A DNA stretch of 64,000 nt from Cephalopachus bancanus (Eukaryota; Chordata; Mammalia; Primates; Tarsiidae), in contig JAPVLO010000232.1 of assembly GCA_027257055.1 (NCBI GenBank), forward strand, positions 2,728,001 through 2,792,000, written 5' to 3'. Within the stretch, counting starts at the first letter, position 1. Every line of letters begins with the position of its first letter. Below the pieces are notes generated by a model. It did no database searches, had not been told where the DNA came from, and saw only the letters and a list, made by a program, of their open reading frames with translations. Below, piece after piece: positions 46,240 through 58,449 of this stretch. The position numbers and the translations under genes are program-made.

Positions 46240-47305
46240 CAGCTCCAACGCAGGGTATGTGAGATGGTGATGGGCGTCACATCTAGATGTACACAGAAGT
46301 CAACCAGCTCAAATTGGGCCAAACTAAAATAGCTGGTGGTACCCTTCTTCAATCCAGGGTTTATAAATACTTAAAATACTCACATTTGTCCTTTTAAAAC
46401 ATGTGTTCAAATGCATCAGAGGAACTCCACCTTTCATACATGATTTACAATGAGGCAAGCCGGTCCCCCAGTCAGAATATCGTAACAATTCACCTTGTGT
46501 CTGCATGTTGGACTTTGAGAGCCACTGCCCTATGCAGCAAAGGAAATCCATGTGAACCCAGTTAAGGACAAGGAGCTGAGCCTGAAAACAAAACTGCAGC
46601 AAGGAAAGCAGGTGACACCGGAGACGCACGTTGCTGGAAGTTCGCGTGCACTTGTCCACTGGCTAACAACAGCTGACTGCATACATGCCATGCAAGGTGC
46701 TCTGAGCTGGGACCCTCAGAGCATAAGACAGTGCCCTACCCTGCAAGGGCTGAGGGGTGCCTGCAGAATTCCACCATCCCAGGCCCCTGTTGGACACCAA
46801 GAACTTCCCTGTCTCCTTAGTCCTTCCTACAACGCTGGACAGTTATTTCATTTCTACTGTGCGGGAGAATTGGGGGCAGAAAGCTAACTTTTCACCAAAA
46901 ATATGGAATATGGGCTCCCTATGCATGGGGCAGCTGGAGTGAAGCTGCTGGTGGGAGGTGGCCACCAGCTCCGCCCCCCCCAGTCTCCGCATTTCCACAT
47001 GGCATCCAGGTGTGACCCTGCAAGCAGTAAGAGTATCATGTGACATGTCCATGCCAAAGCAGGGAAGAAGCAAGTGAGTCTTCTCTGCAGTTTCTCTCCC
47101 CACTGGTTGGATGCAGAGGCCCCGCATAGCCTCAAAATGGGAGGTTCCACCCACCCACCAGGAACTTCAGGCAAGAATGAAAACGTGACTGCGGTAAGGC
47201 TCTGAAACTGTGTCTCTGTGTGTGACAGCAGTGAACCTCACCCTCACTGACAGGCAGAGACACAGTGAGCACACCGTGTATCCAAACTAGAGTTCAGGTC
47301 CGATG
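46240..47305. other. Intronic sequence without a recognised gene
   Basis: Nothing recognised. Confidence 0.4.
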
Positions 47306-47309
47306 CTGG

Positions 47310-47375
47310 CAGCCTTTGTGGGAGCTCAGGCTTCTGATCCTACGGGAAGTCACTTTTAAATGTCAGCAGCCTCTT
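47310..47375 (+). repeat. Inverted repeat pair, copy A
   Basis: Core GATCCTACGGGAAGTCACTT then TTAAATGTCAGCAGCC aligns with the reverse complement of 48087-48150, core identity about 85-90% by eye and fading outward. Confidence 0.65.
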
Positions 47376-48084
47376 CCTTTCTCCCAAAGTCAGGCTGCAA
47401 GTCGCCAATCCCAGGGAGAGGGGAGACAGCCAAGCCAGCATCTACAGGATGGAAAACTCCTTCCTGTTCCTCAGTGCCCATCCCGGTCGTAGGGGCCTAG
47501 GGAGGCAGGTGCAGGCAATTGAGGGCAGCAAGGGGATGGGACAGCCCCAGGCCACCTTTCCACTTCACCTAGGAAGCACCAAGCACACATGGATCCAAAT
47601 TGGTGAAGTGGAAACAAGCCTTTTGTGGCTTCCTATGCCAACCTGAGTATGTGCCTTCAGAATAACACCCTCAAGAAGTCACTGGTACTGTCCCCATCTG
47701 CATTTTTCACTGGTTTTGAGAAGTGAGAGCCACAAATTACTGTTGGCATCTTTCTCTGGACAATTATATCCACTCGCAGCATCTGTGGCCCAGATATGCA
47801 TCCAGGCTCCGTGATGGACAGTGGCCCCATGTGCTCAGCCACTGCACTGCAGCCACATCCTGGCCTTCCCTGCCAGCCCTGCCCCTTGTTGCAGGCTATC
47901 TCAGAAATGAGTGCCATGTTCATAAAAGGAAAAGAGCCTGAGAACAGGGTCACCAGAGCATAAATCATCACTACCCCAGGGGAAAAGGTCACGTCAAAGC
48001 CACTTCCCAAGAGCAGGCCACAGCACTGGCTATGGGCAGCCTCCAGTGCAGGGGGAGGTTGAAGGGTGGCTGACCTCCTCAGCT

Positions 48085-48150
48085 GGGTCTGTTGACATTT
48101 AAAAGCGATTTCCCATAGGACCAGACCCAGCTGAGGAGACCCAGAATGCG
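48085..48150 (-). repeat. Inverted repeat pair, copy B
   Basis: Reads on the minus strand GGTCCTATGGGAAATCGCTT then TTAAATGTCAACAGAC. Partner of copy A in opposite orientation, about 0.7 kb away. Either two copies of an unidentified interspersed repeat, or the ends of one. Confidence 0.65.
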
Positions 48151-48154
48151 GCAG

Positions 48155-50610
48155 GCCAGAGGGGAAGCCAGGAGTCCTCCGTCCAGCCAGCTTCCCTCTG
48201 CCTCTGCTGCTCTTCTTTTGAGCAATGGGAGAAGTGAAACTGGGAACCGAGGGAAGGCTGGGGTCTAAAGGGTGAGCCAACACAGACTTGGCATCCGACA
48301 CCGCCAGGCCCAAACGGCAGGTCCCGGGGAAGTTCAGCACCAAGCTCAGCTCCTCAGGGCTCCCTTAATCCTCACTCCCAGCTGATGAAAAGAAGATGGG
48401 AGAGAGGTTACCATGGACAGAGACTTTGGAGCCGCTGGAAGGACACTCTGCAGGAGGGTGAGTCTGTGAGCCTCCATTCCAAGATGAGGGCCTAGTGGGA
48501 CCTCGCCCGTGGTTTCCATGCCCTCCCTCCTTGTCCCTCTTCAGCCTCCCTGGCTATGGCCTGGAGGGCACTCCCCCAGGGTGCAGGATCATTCCACCCT
48601 GGCCAGGTTTGAGCAGGAGTCCATCTGCCACTGGGCAGCTCCAGATGAAGCTCTTTATTATGGTGTGGAGGCCACCCTTGATACTCTGGGTACTGAGACT
48701 CTGCAAGGAGGCACTAGGCACTGACTCTCCTCCAAGTCTGACTGTGAGGCTCTAAGACACGGCTTTCTCAATAGAGGCCTGGGTCGAGGACTGAATCTCA
48801 CACGTCCCTTGAGCATCTCACTTAAAGAAACAGGCTGGACAGGAATTTGGGGTCAGATTCCCCAGCTGGAGCTGATACCAAGACGTGCTCTACAAGATGG
48901 CACAGCCTGGCACCAGCGTGGCCGCTGTCTCCCACCAGCCTATCAGGAATGCCCCGTCCAGGGTCTGTCCAGGGGCACTGGGGCACAGTCTTCAAAGGGC
49001 CCCCATGGGTCTCTGGATGTGCCAGAACAGAGGGACACCTTGAGAGGGTGCCTAGGATACCCCAAAGCTGTAGCAAAGGGAGACTTGCTGTCACTTTTGC
49101 TGCCCTAAGACCTAGGTTGGGAGAAGGAGTGAGGGCCACCACACGCCAGGGACAGCCCACTCTCCGGTCAGTCCTGTCTCATGTATGTGACCTGGGGCCT
49201 CCTGGCTGGCTGACCCTCATCCAGCTGGGAGGTTCCTGAGGCCCTGCCAGTCACCCTGGTCCACACTTCCCTGGCCCCTCTGGCTTCTCTGAGTGGCCCT
49301 CAGCCCTGCTCCAGGAAGCAAAGCCACACCCAGTGATCTTCACCCAAACAGGCACCCCGCTCCCTTTTCACAATCAGGGGAAGGGGCGAGATGCCCTCGG
49401 CTCGTGCATCAGCCGACATCACCCACGAAAGCCCCCTCTCACTGCTCCCCATGGCCAAGGACATGACAGGCAGTGACTGTCCATGTCTCTTAATTCCTCA
49501 GTTTCTCCACCTGCCAAACGGCTTTTTGGAAATAGGGCAATGAACAGAATTCATCAAGTTTCTTCCTGGGCTAAATCCAGGAGGCATGAGAATGGCATGT
49601 TTCAGGTCTCACGGGACACAGGCCGTCACCCCTGTGGGGAGGGTTCCACAGATGGCCTCTGTGGGGGTGCAGGGCAGAGTCATGTGCTGTGATGAAGACA
49701 ACACCCGGGTGGTGACAACCAGAAGACAAAAAGCTGGCACTGAGTTTTGTTTGCGGGACTCTCGGCATCTCTACTAAGGCTGCCTTTTTAGCTGCCTGAA
49801 TTCACATGGTGGGAGTCTGGGGAGGGCCCTCTGGGGTTGAGTTCCACAGCCTATCCTCCAGGACCTGGGGCACTCCTGGGTGAGGTGGGCCTGGATGGCA
49901 GCCTCGGAGTCTGCCTTTTGCAGCAGGAAGGATACAGGCATGGGTCCATTTCACTGAACCTGGTAAGCGTGTGGCCCTCAGGGAGGGGCCCTGCTTCTTC
50001 CAGCCCTCAGGGAGCCCTCGCACAGCAGGACAGTCCCTGAAGGATGAGCAGGAGGCCTCCAAGCCTGGAGATTCCCCCATCGAGGGGTTAATTTGGACCC
50101 CTTGGCAAGGTGATTCTCCCACGTGACCTGGCCCATTGTATTTCCTGTCCTCAGCAAGTAAGAAAAAGAAGTGGAAATTCCCTTCTCAGAAGGGTGTAAA
50201 GCTCTAACGAGGCTTTTCTAATGGAAAAGAAGCCAGTCGGCTTGGAAACAACTGAAAATGCAGAGTTTTGGAGAAAGCAAGCTGGGTACCCATGCTCTCA
50301 GACCCTCAGATCTGTGTTTCTTGTTATACCCCCACCCTGAAAGGTCTAGGAATCCCCAGCCCCCTTCACAGCCATCCCCATCAGACCAGCCCTGCTCCCT
50401 GCAGCCCTGCCACCAGTCTTCAGGCAGGGAAGCCCATCATTCCACTCAGCAGCGGGACTGTGGGGAGCGGGCTATTGGGGCCCACTCTGCCAAGTGACAG
50501 CACTCCGATTGTCATCTGCCACCCAGGGGGAGTGTGCACGCCCCAGGCCCCCTTGTCCTCTACCCCCGCTCTTTCTTTCTCAATCCAGGGAAAATCAGGA
50601 AGTGAACAGT
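48155..50610. other. Intronic sequence without a recognised gene
   Basis: GC-rich unique-looking sequence; open frames up to 130 residues have no family. Confidence 0.4.
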
Positions 50611-50614
50611 TGTC

Positions 50615-50800
50615 TCCCTTGCTGGTCTATATTCATGTAATTAGTGCTATTTAATTCCATGATGAGCCAAAGCTCGTAAAATACAAAACATATTTCAGCT
50701 GCACGCCGCAAGTCTTGGCAGAAATCTCCACTGCAGCCGGAAGCTGCACAGAGCTATATTTGCTCCTTAAAAAAAAAAATTAAGAATGACTTCAACAGAA
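50615..50800. promoter_or_regulatory. Candidate conserved non-coding element
   Basis: AT-rich, repeat-free: TCATGTAATTAGTGCTATTT (50633), TAATTCCATGATGAGCC (50651), AAAACATATTTCAGC (50684), CACGCCGCAAGTC. The first site is a homeobox core. Suggested by texture only. Confidence 0.3.
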
Positions 50801-51021
50801 CGCTGGGGCCAGCACTACTACCTGGAAGCATGCAAGGGGGAGCTGAACAGAGGATTTCAGGTCTTAAAGTTAGGAGATAATCTCCACCACCGTGATGACA
50901 CCATATTTAAAAACATACTTAGCCTTGGTCAAGCGACTCCAGTGCATGATGTCATCCCTCATAAGGAGACTATTCTTGGCCCTCTCCCAGCTTATTCCCA
51001 AGAAGTGACATGTGCTTTGAG

Positions 51022-51431
51022 GTAGGGGTCCCAAACGGGTCTGTGGCCTGTCAGGAACTGGGCCGCACAACAGGAGATGAGTGGCAGGCAAGCGAGCAAA
51101 GCTTCATCTGCACTGACGGCTGCTCCCCATCGCGCGCGTGACCGCCTGAGCTCCGCCTCCTGTCAGATCAGTGGCGACATTAGATTCTCATAGGAGGCGA
51201 ATCCTGTTGTGAAGTGTACAAGCGAGGGATCTGAGCTGTGGCTCCTTATGAGAATCTAGTGCCTGGTGATCTGAGGTGGAGCTGACGCGGCGATGCTAGC
51301 ACTGGGGAGCAGCTGCAAGTACAGGCGAACATGAGCAGTGAGCTCTCACCACACAGCCCTACCCTCCAGTTTATGGAGAAAATTGTCTTCCACAAAACCG
51401 GTCACTGAGGCCAAAAAGGTTGGGGGCCACT
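51022..51431 (+). mobile_element. MER1-like hAT-Charlie non-autonomous element
   Basis: Starts GTAGGGGTCCCAAACG and ends AAAAAGGTTGGGGGCCACT, imperfect terminal inverted repeats. The interior (CATTAGATTCTCATAGGAGG and its near-mirror TCCTTATGAGAATCTAGTGC, CAGCTGCAAGTACAG) matches the MER1 group. An 8-bp target duplication, GCTTTGAG at 51014-51021 and GCTTTAAG at 51432-51439, differs by one base. No coding capacity. Confidence 0.88.
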
Positions 51432-51444
51432 GCTTTAAGGGCTT

Positions 51445-52730
51445 GGGTCCCCCAGCCACCAAGCCGTCCTGCCTCTCCCATGTGCTGGGCACACACCTGT
51501 GAGTCAAACGGCCACAGAGATGTGCCGTTTCTGGCAATGATTCCGGATTGACAAACACATTCCCTTCCTCCTTCTTTTCTCTGCCCAACCCCCTGGTGGT
51601 GAGTCCTCTCCCTATGTCCAAACTCATGCCAACCACATATGAGGCAGGAGCAGGAAATTTCATCACTCTCTGCCACCATATCAAAGCCGGGAACAGAAGG
51701 GTGAGGCCTTTCACACCATCCGCAGATGCCCTCAACATGTCCACCTCTGACCCTGAAACTAACACCAGGTCCTCTCGCCAGCATTCCTGACATAATGAGT
51801 TCCTCTCATGGCACCCCTTAGACTTGGCCATTCCCTTTTCCTTTGCCAGGGGACAAGAACACAGAAAGCAGCATGTTGGTAGAGGCTCAAGGTAAGGCCA
51901 GGCCTCGGGGAAATTCATGATGGATGCCGCTGACATCCCCTTTCAGAACCCGCTTGGAAGCTGTGACGATGGGGAGTAGGAGAGTCCAAGGGGTGGCCCA
52001 TGTTGTGGTAGGGGGCCAAACCCATTGCAAGACCCAGGAGGCTCTGCAGAGGCCACTCTGGGAATCGCTCCATGGACAGAGACACAGCTTGCCACATGCA
52101 GAAAGGATGCCACCACCAGCTCCCACAGCCTGCCTCCCCCAAGACGCCATTGTCACCATGACCACCCTCACCTCTCTTTGGCAGAACACTCTGGCTTCTA
52201 TAAGCTCCTTTGCATGCAATAAACCACTCCTGGCACCAAAAATATGTAACCGGCCCCACCCAACCTGCCAGGAGGATTATCAGTGGGGACCCCGAGACTG
52301 AGAGAAGTTCATTAACTTGCCCAAAGCCATGCCCTTCCTCTGTCTACACCTCAGGTCTTCCGTTGATCCAACACCTCCCTGTAAATCCCAAAGCCACCCA
52401 CCAGGCATCACCGGAGATGGTATATCAGACATGGGAAGGAAGATGGGTCTAGAAGGCCCATGGCAAAGGCACAGAGGTTAGCTGGAGGGAGAGGAAGGCC
52501 TCCTATCCCACTCTGAACTGCCATCACCTTGACAGGAAGGAGTTCAAGAAATTGACATCATCGAGCAGGCTCCGGAAGGTTCCTGGGATGGTACAAGAAG
52601 ACCAGCAGCCAGCAGGGAAGACACCCACATCCTGCCACGCATTTGTTCAACTTACTCAGCTCCCTGGACTCTACCCAGGAAGGCACCTGTGCTCTGGGAA
52701 TGCAGCAATGAAGAGGCAACAAAGTTTTTA
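51445..52730. other. Intronic sequence without a recognised gene
   Basis: A MIR-like phrase near 52285-52330 (GAGACTGAGAGAAGTTCATT then AACTTGCCCAAAGCC). Otherwise nothing recognised. Confidence 0.4.
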
Positions 52731-52734
52731 ATTT

Positions 52735-53335
52735 CAGGGAGGAAATCGACAATAAACAAGAACAATAACTATTTTCAGATACTGTTAAGACCTAAAAGGA
52801 AAAGCCGTGCAAAGTCATTTGCTACAGAGTAACTACTGCAGGCAGGGGGTTTTGTAACCAGAGTGGCCAGCACAGGTCTCTCTGAGGTGACGCCAAAGGG
52901 GGCTGGCAGCCAGGGGAGCAAGCCGTGCAGAGAGCTGGGAGAAAAGCGCTCTAGGCCAGAGAAAAAGTGAATTGCAAAGACAAAGCTGACTTGTGAAGGA
53001 AAGGTTGAAGGCTGAGGGTCTGGAAGGCACTGGGTGAGCACAGAAGTGTGAGTGACGGGGTCTGGGGATAGGGAAGAGGCAGATGCTGTGTTCCAAGTGG
53101 CACGGGAGGCTGTGACAAGGCTGCAAGCTGGGGAGTGGCAGAGCCAGCCTTGTGGCATGCAGGCTCTGACTGCTGTGTGAAGAACGGCTTTTTAGTGGAA
53201 GAGGAGACTTGCAGGAGTTCAGCGAGGGTTGGCCGTGGCCTGACACAGGCGACAGTGGTGGAAAAGGTCACGGTTGCTGGTGATTACAGCAAGCACAGGG
53301 ACAAGGGGGAGGGAGAGTGGGACTTAGTCACACCT
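52735..53335 (+). repeat. Ancient interspersed repeat (LINE-like, family unsure)
   Basis: AATCGACAATAAACAAGAAC, CAGATACTGTTAAGACCTAA, AGGTCTCTCTGAGGTGACGC, GAGAAAAGCGCTCTAGGCCA, GACTGCTGTGTGAAGAACGG and CGACAGTGGTGG follow the order of a widespread old mammalian repeat ('gacaataaacaa ... ctctctgaggaggtgac ... ggctgctgtgtggagaatgg'). Confidence 0.55.
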
Positions 53336-53339
53336 CCCT

Positions 53340-54055
53340 GATTTTTGGTTTGAGTGTCTGGGTGAATGGCAGGGCTGTTTTACTGATATGAGGAGACAGG
53401 ACAGAGGAGCAAAGCAGGGGAGTCCCACATGGGATGTGGAGGGCGAGGTTGCCGGCAGAGCCCACCCTGCCCAGTGATGTGAGGGAACCATCAAGGGAGG
53501 TGGCTTTTGGAGAAGCGCACTGTGCATCCTGCAGAAGACACCCCACTTCAACACTCCCAAGAAGAGGCCAACACCAAGCTTATCCTCTAGATGAGCAGCT
53601 GACTCTAATAACTGGTAGGAAGTTAGCCTAGGATTTGACCCTCTGACCGGGGCAGTCCCTGGGTGGAAGCACAGATTGCACAAGGGTTCTGGACTGGCAA
53701 AAGGTGGTGCCTGTTCAAATATTTGACTTGGGAACGTAGAATTTTGTGCTTATGTTTTGTGAAAGAAAAACCATCACAGCCAAACTTGTATTTTTCCAAA
53801 GGGAAGTTGCAAATGCATATGCAGTACAGGCTGATGTGCAAACATCATGAATTTCCAGCCAACACTGGTACTCCTGAAGGCGTGGGGAGGGCCAGGGACA
53901 GCATCAGTCACATGCTTCTCAGCAAGGAGTCCTCTTCCTCCGGCCATCGAGAGTGCCTGGGCACCCTGCCATGCAGTCCCGTGCATGTCCAAAGGCTAGC
54001 CTGAAGGAAATCAGACTAAAATCAAAAGAACTCAGATGAGGGAAAGGCTTTTTCC
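53340..54055. other. Intronic sequence without a recognised gene
   Basis: Nothing recognised. Confidence 0.4.
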
Positions 54056-54059
54056 ATAT

Positions 54060-54400
54060 TAACGCTGTAGAGAATCGGGCAATATATATACATAACATGA
54101 AATGAATCATCTTGACCATTTGGGGATGTGTAGGTCAGTGGCACCAAGTCCACTCCCACTGCTGAGCAAGCATCACCATCTCCAGAGCTAACTTACTTTG
54201 CAAACTGAAATTTTGTCCCCATGAAAAGCTAACTGCCCACCCCCCACCCCAGTCCCTGGAAACCGCCCCTCTACAGTCTATGTCTATGAATGTCACTGTT
54301 CCAGGTGTTTTGTGTGAGCAGGCTTACATGGTGTCTGTCCCTGTGTGTCCAGCTGCTTCCACCTAGCATAACATCCTCAGGGTTTATTAATGTGGGCTGA
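54060..54400 (-). mobile_element. L1M 3' UTR fragment, minus orientation
   Basis: ATAACATGAAATGAATCATC, TTGACCATTTGGGGATGTGT, TGCAAACTGAAATTTTGTCC, CCCCAGTCCCTGGAAACCGC, TCTATGAATGTCACTGTTCC and TAGCATAACATCCTCAGGGT are in the order of the old L1 3' UTR in reverse orientation. Confidence 0.8.
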
Positions 54401-54792
54401 GATTATTTTTAATAAAGAACAACTGATTTTTATCAAAGGTCCACTGGGGGCGGGGCTCAAAACTTCGGGATTTTAAGTAACTCCAGCTCACAGTTGCCAT
54501 TCAGGGACACAGGTGAGAATAGGATGAATGAGAGAAACTGTGTGAACAAACACCTGTCAACGTTATTGAGTGAAAACATGTCCCTTTCACCAGCCCGCAT
54601 ATCCAAGCCCACATGATTATAATAACATAGAGCTGAGAAGAATATCAGTCTCTGCAAGGCTCTGCCCTGAAAAGGTCCCTTATTAAGAGAATGTGGGAAA
54701 TACCACATCACCGTCCCAGGGATTCACAAGGTGCATTAGCTGATGAAAGACCCGAGAGGTGCTATGATAAAGAAACCCATCGAAAGGTGGTG

Positions 54793-54905
54793 AGACAGGG
54801 TTTCTCAAACTTGTCTGACCAAGGAACCCTTTTATTGCTTAATTCTTTTATCTCCAGGAACACCGTTCCATGGTACACACTTTGGAAAATGTTGTTGTGT
54901 TATTT
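54793..54905. repeat. hAT/MER-like short relic
   Basis: GGTTTCTCAAACTTGTCTGA followed by CCAAGGAACCCTTTTATTGC, TCCAGGAACACCGTTCCATG resembles the end of a small DNA element, with no closing repeat found. Confidence 0.3.
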
Positions 54906-55312
54906 TCCACTCCTCGGAGCACTTTCACATCTTTCTTCACTCTTAGTCTTCAAAAAAATTCCCATCAAATAGATTGAGAGATTTAAAGTCATTTGCTTCA
55001 CTTATTGACATAAAAACCCCAAGAAAGATCTCTAGGTAAAGAGAAGCAGCTGGAACAAGTGGGGTGGTCACTGTGGCCCTTGACCTTCCCTTCACGTACA
55101 AGCTGTGTCCACCATCACCATGGCCTGTGGATGCACAGTGTTCCTCCCTGACCCCCTGGCAGATGTCCACATGCCTGTGACAGCCCCCTTCTCCTAGTTC
55201 CCCTTAGAACAGCTGAGTGGCCACAGTTTTCTCTGATTATATGAAATCCAACAGGAAAACAAGTAAATATAAAGAAAGGAGGAAGTAGAAAATGAGTCTA
55301 TCTGAACAAACT

Positions 55313-55897
55313 TTGACGGGGGCCCAAATAAAACTGGAATTATCTTTTGGAGGGCATGCCCCGTGCACAACAGGCTTCTCCAGCTCAGTGAATGTTCCCG
55401 GAACCCATGGCATCAGAATACCAGCTAGCATTGTTATGAGGCCACATTCAGCTTCAGTTAATATTTTTGAAGATTTTTTTCAATGCATTTGCCCATTTCA
55501 TGATGGGTGATTTATAAGAACTGCCCACACCACACTGAGTATTCAGCAGCTTTTGACCAAAAACAACATGACACCCATGCTCGACCCTCCCTATTTACCC
55601 AATCTCACACCGAATGACTATTTTTTGTTTCCCTAGATGAAAAAAGTCCTAAAAGGAAATGTTTTGCCCATGTGGAAGAGTCAAACAAACAAACAAACAA
55701 ACAAACAAAAACTAGCAGAAGCACTAAAAGACAGGCAAATGGATGAGTTCAAAAATGTTTTGAGCAGTGGAAAAAGCATCTCAACAGGAGTATTGCAGCA
55801 AACGGAAAGGACTTTGAAGGTGACTGAAGTTTAAACATGTAAGAATAAGAACACAATTTTATAAATAAATCCTGGGTTTGGGGGTCCCCCTCATATA
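55313..55897 (+). mobile_element. Mariner-derived element with internal deletion, copy 3
   Basis: Left end TTGACGGGGGCCCAAATAAA and right end GGGGTCCCCCTCATATA are imperfect terminal repeats. The plus strand carries the same order of segments as copies 1 and 2 (CTTCAG..., CATTTCATGATGGGTGA, CAGCAGCTTTTGACCAAAAA, AGGACTTTGAAGGTGACTGA), so the deletion was present in the ancestor. The transposase frame is broken, and an AAAC repeat (55682-55710) has grown inside it. About 585 bp. Confidence 0.82.
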
Positions 55898-55899
55898 GG

Positions 55900-57940
55900 T
55901 TTCTGTTTCATCCAATCCTAGCTCATGCCCAGACTCCAAGGCCCTGCCAACCCTCACACCTGAGGAGCTGATTCCACTTCCAAGACGTTCTGCCTGGACG
56001 CCTTACTTCCTCGCTGCCTGGAACACAGGTGTTCCTACCCGTGTTGGGGTTGCTGTTTATTTGGGCATAATGACGCTCCTGTCTTGGCCTGCTGGCTTGT
56101 GAGGGTGGGCATTGCTTCCCAAGAGGCAGGTGAATATTCCTAGTGTCAGTCACCTAGGTAAATGGTGGCTCCCAGACAGGTCACTAGGACAGATGACACC
56201 TTTGCAGGTAGGAGAGAGAATTCCCATCCCTCCTGAGCCACTGTCACTATGCCTGAACTTTAAGGGACCTTGAAAGTTTAGCAAGGAGTCAAAGATGGAC
56301 ACAGCCTCATGGTGGCACAGTGAAATTAACCCTTATGCAGAAACCCCATGGACTTGTAACTCTTTCATCATCCCCCAGATCCCTCAGAAAGTCCTGTTCC
56401 ATGTCCAGCCTCATCTTGGCTGTGCTATTAAAAAATAATAGACCGTTCTAAGTACAAATGAGGGATGTAGGTTATCAGGAAGACACATTCGTTCTCTGAA
56501 GCCCACGTGGCCAAAGCTGCAGAAGAAATAAATGTCTTTTGACCAGAGTGGAGGCTACAGGATGTTAACATTCCTCAAGGGGCACTTCCACCTCCATCGC
56601 CAAGTATGAGATCTGTGTTTTATTTTACTCAGCAAGGGAATAATGTCCCCTACTGAGCCAACCTTGCCACCTACCTCTTGGAAACTGCCTTCCCAGACAG
56701 CCAACTGTCTCTCCAACTTCTAGACTCTTCAGGCAGTGGTTACCATCCCCACTGGGCAGAGGAGGACACTGAGGCTCAGAGAGACCAATTGCCTTCCCCA
56801 AGGTCACAGAGCTTCTCCTAGGAATCTACAGTGAGCATGGGCAATGCAGGGTGGCAAAGCATCTGACAGAAGCCAAAAATAAAAATAAGAGAATTGAAAA
56901 GAAATGAAGCAATCTCTAGTGAACGGACGAACAAGATTCAGTCCAAAGTGAAAAATCAATGAGGCAAATGCTCGGCCTGTGAAAATCGATGAGGCAGCCG
57001 ACCAATGGCCTGCAATCCACCAGGACTGACACCAGCCACACTGCATGATGTTTGTATTTGCCCAAACTAGCTCCCAACCCCACCTGCCAGTGTACTGCCG
57101 GGGAACCAGATGCCCCCTCCACCCTCGCACCCACCCGATCCCATCTGAACGGCATCTTCAGACAGCCCTGAGAGGGAGCCGACAGAACCGCACACAGAGG
57201 CTGCAGAAGGCGTTCCGGGAACAAGGAGATAAGGTGACCTTCTGAGAGTTAATCAAGACATCCATGTGCAAGCACCAGATATCTGCAGAAACCACCTTAC
57301 AAGGGCGAAGTGTCGCAGGCCCCACTGAAAGAGCAGAGAAGTGAAGCCCCAGTCAGGGTGACGAGGCCTGCTCCTCAGGATGAGAACACAACTTAAGAGG
57401 GCTGTAATCTGAACAGCCTGAATAAAGAAGGCGCCCACCAGCTTGGGGTGGCCCACCTGGAGACCAGAGGAGGCCACAGAAATGTTTGCTCTTTAATCTC
57501 ACACCAGCCATGGAGGCAGCTACAGTGTGCTTCCCTGTAAAAACAACTTGGAAGGGACTGCACTCAGACACTGGGCTTCTCCATGGCATGAAGGACACCA
57601 TACCCAGGAACACCCAGCCTCCTGGCCCTGCCTCCACACTCCCCCGGGAGGCAGCCAGCCCTCCAATGCAGTCCTCTTTTTAAATCTGTTTCCCATTGTG
57701 TTCAAGAGTTCATCTTCTGCACAGGGGAATACCCCAGAAGGGGTCAGCCATGGTTGGAACAAGCCAGCGACCCCAAGCCCTGACCCACAGTCATGGTTGT
57801 TGGATGAAACCGATCACGGGGGTCTCCTTTCCCTTGCCAGTGATCAGTTTAGGAACAGCCAGTGCCCCCCAAATCTGGCCAGTGAGACCTAATGGGACAC
57901 CTGTTGGGGGCTTCCAGAAAATACTGTAACTGCCCTTAAA
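55900..57940. other. Intronic sequence without a recognised gene
   Basis: A MIR/L2-like phrase near 56755-56820 (GGGCAGAGGAGGACACTGAG, CCTTCCCCAAGGTCACAGAG). Nothing else recognised. Confidence 0.4.
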
Positions 57941-57944
57941 ACAG

Positions 57945-58445
57945 ATACATGTCTACTAAAAAGACACCTTCACACATATGTTCACTATTCACAGTAGCCA
58001 CAACATGGAACCAACCCAGAGGCCCATCAAAAGTGGACCAGAGACCATTCCACGTTCTGACATGGACTACCACACAGTCACAGAGAAGAACACAATCACG
58101 TTCTTTGCAGCAACATGGATGCAGCTGGAGACCATCATTCTAAGTGAACTGGCACAGAAACAAAAAACTTAACACCATATGTTCTTATTCATAAGAGGAC
58201 CCTGATCACTGGACACGCAGACATAAAGGTGGGAACAACAGATGCTGCCAAAAGAGGGAGGGAGAGAGGGAGAGAGGGAGGAGAGATGGGATCACACAAC
58301 CACACGTTGAGCACCAGGTCCACTACCAGGGGCAGAGAGGGTTCTCTGGAAACCCAAACCTCACCTGCATGCAATTTACTTAAATAGTCAATCCTCACAT
58401 GGACCCCACAGATATAAAATTTAAAAAAAATTTTAAGAGGTACAC
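57945..58445 (+). mobile_element. L1 3' end fragment, plus orientation
   Basis: ATATGTTCACTATTCACAGT, GGAACCAACCCAGAGGCCCA, GCAACATGGATGCAGCTGGA and ACCATCATTCTAAGTGAACT are the end of L1 ORF2. A purine run (58252-58284) marks the 3' UTR. 5' truncated. Confidence 0.85.
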
Positions 58446-58449
58446 CCAC

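Noticed and set aside
47657..48343. 228-residue minus-strand open frame
   Set aside because: No recognisable domain, no supporting splice or promoter signal, and part of it overlaps the inverted repeat. Chance length in GC-rich DNA.
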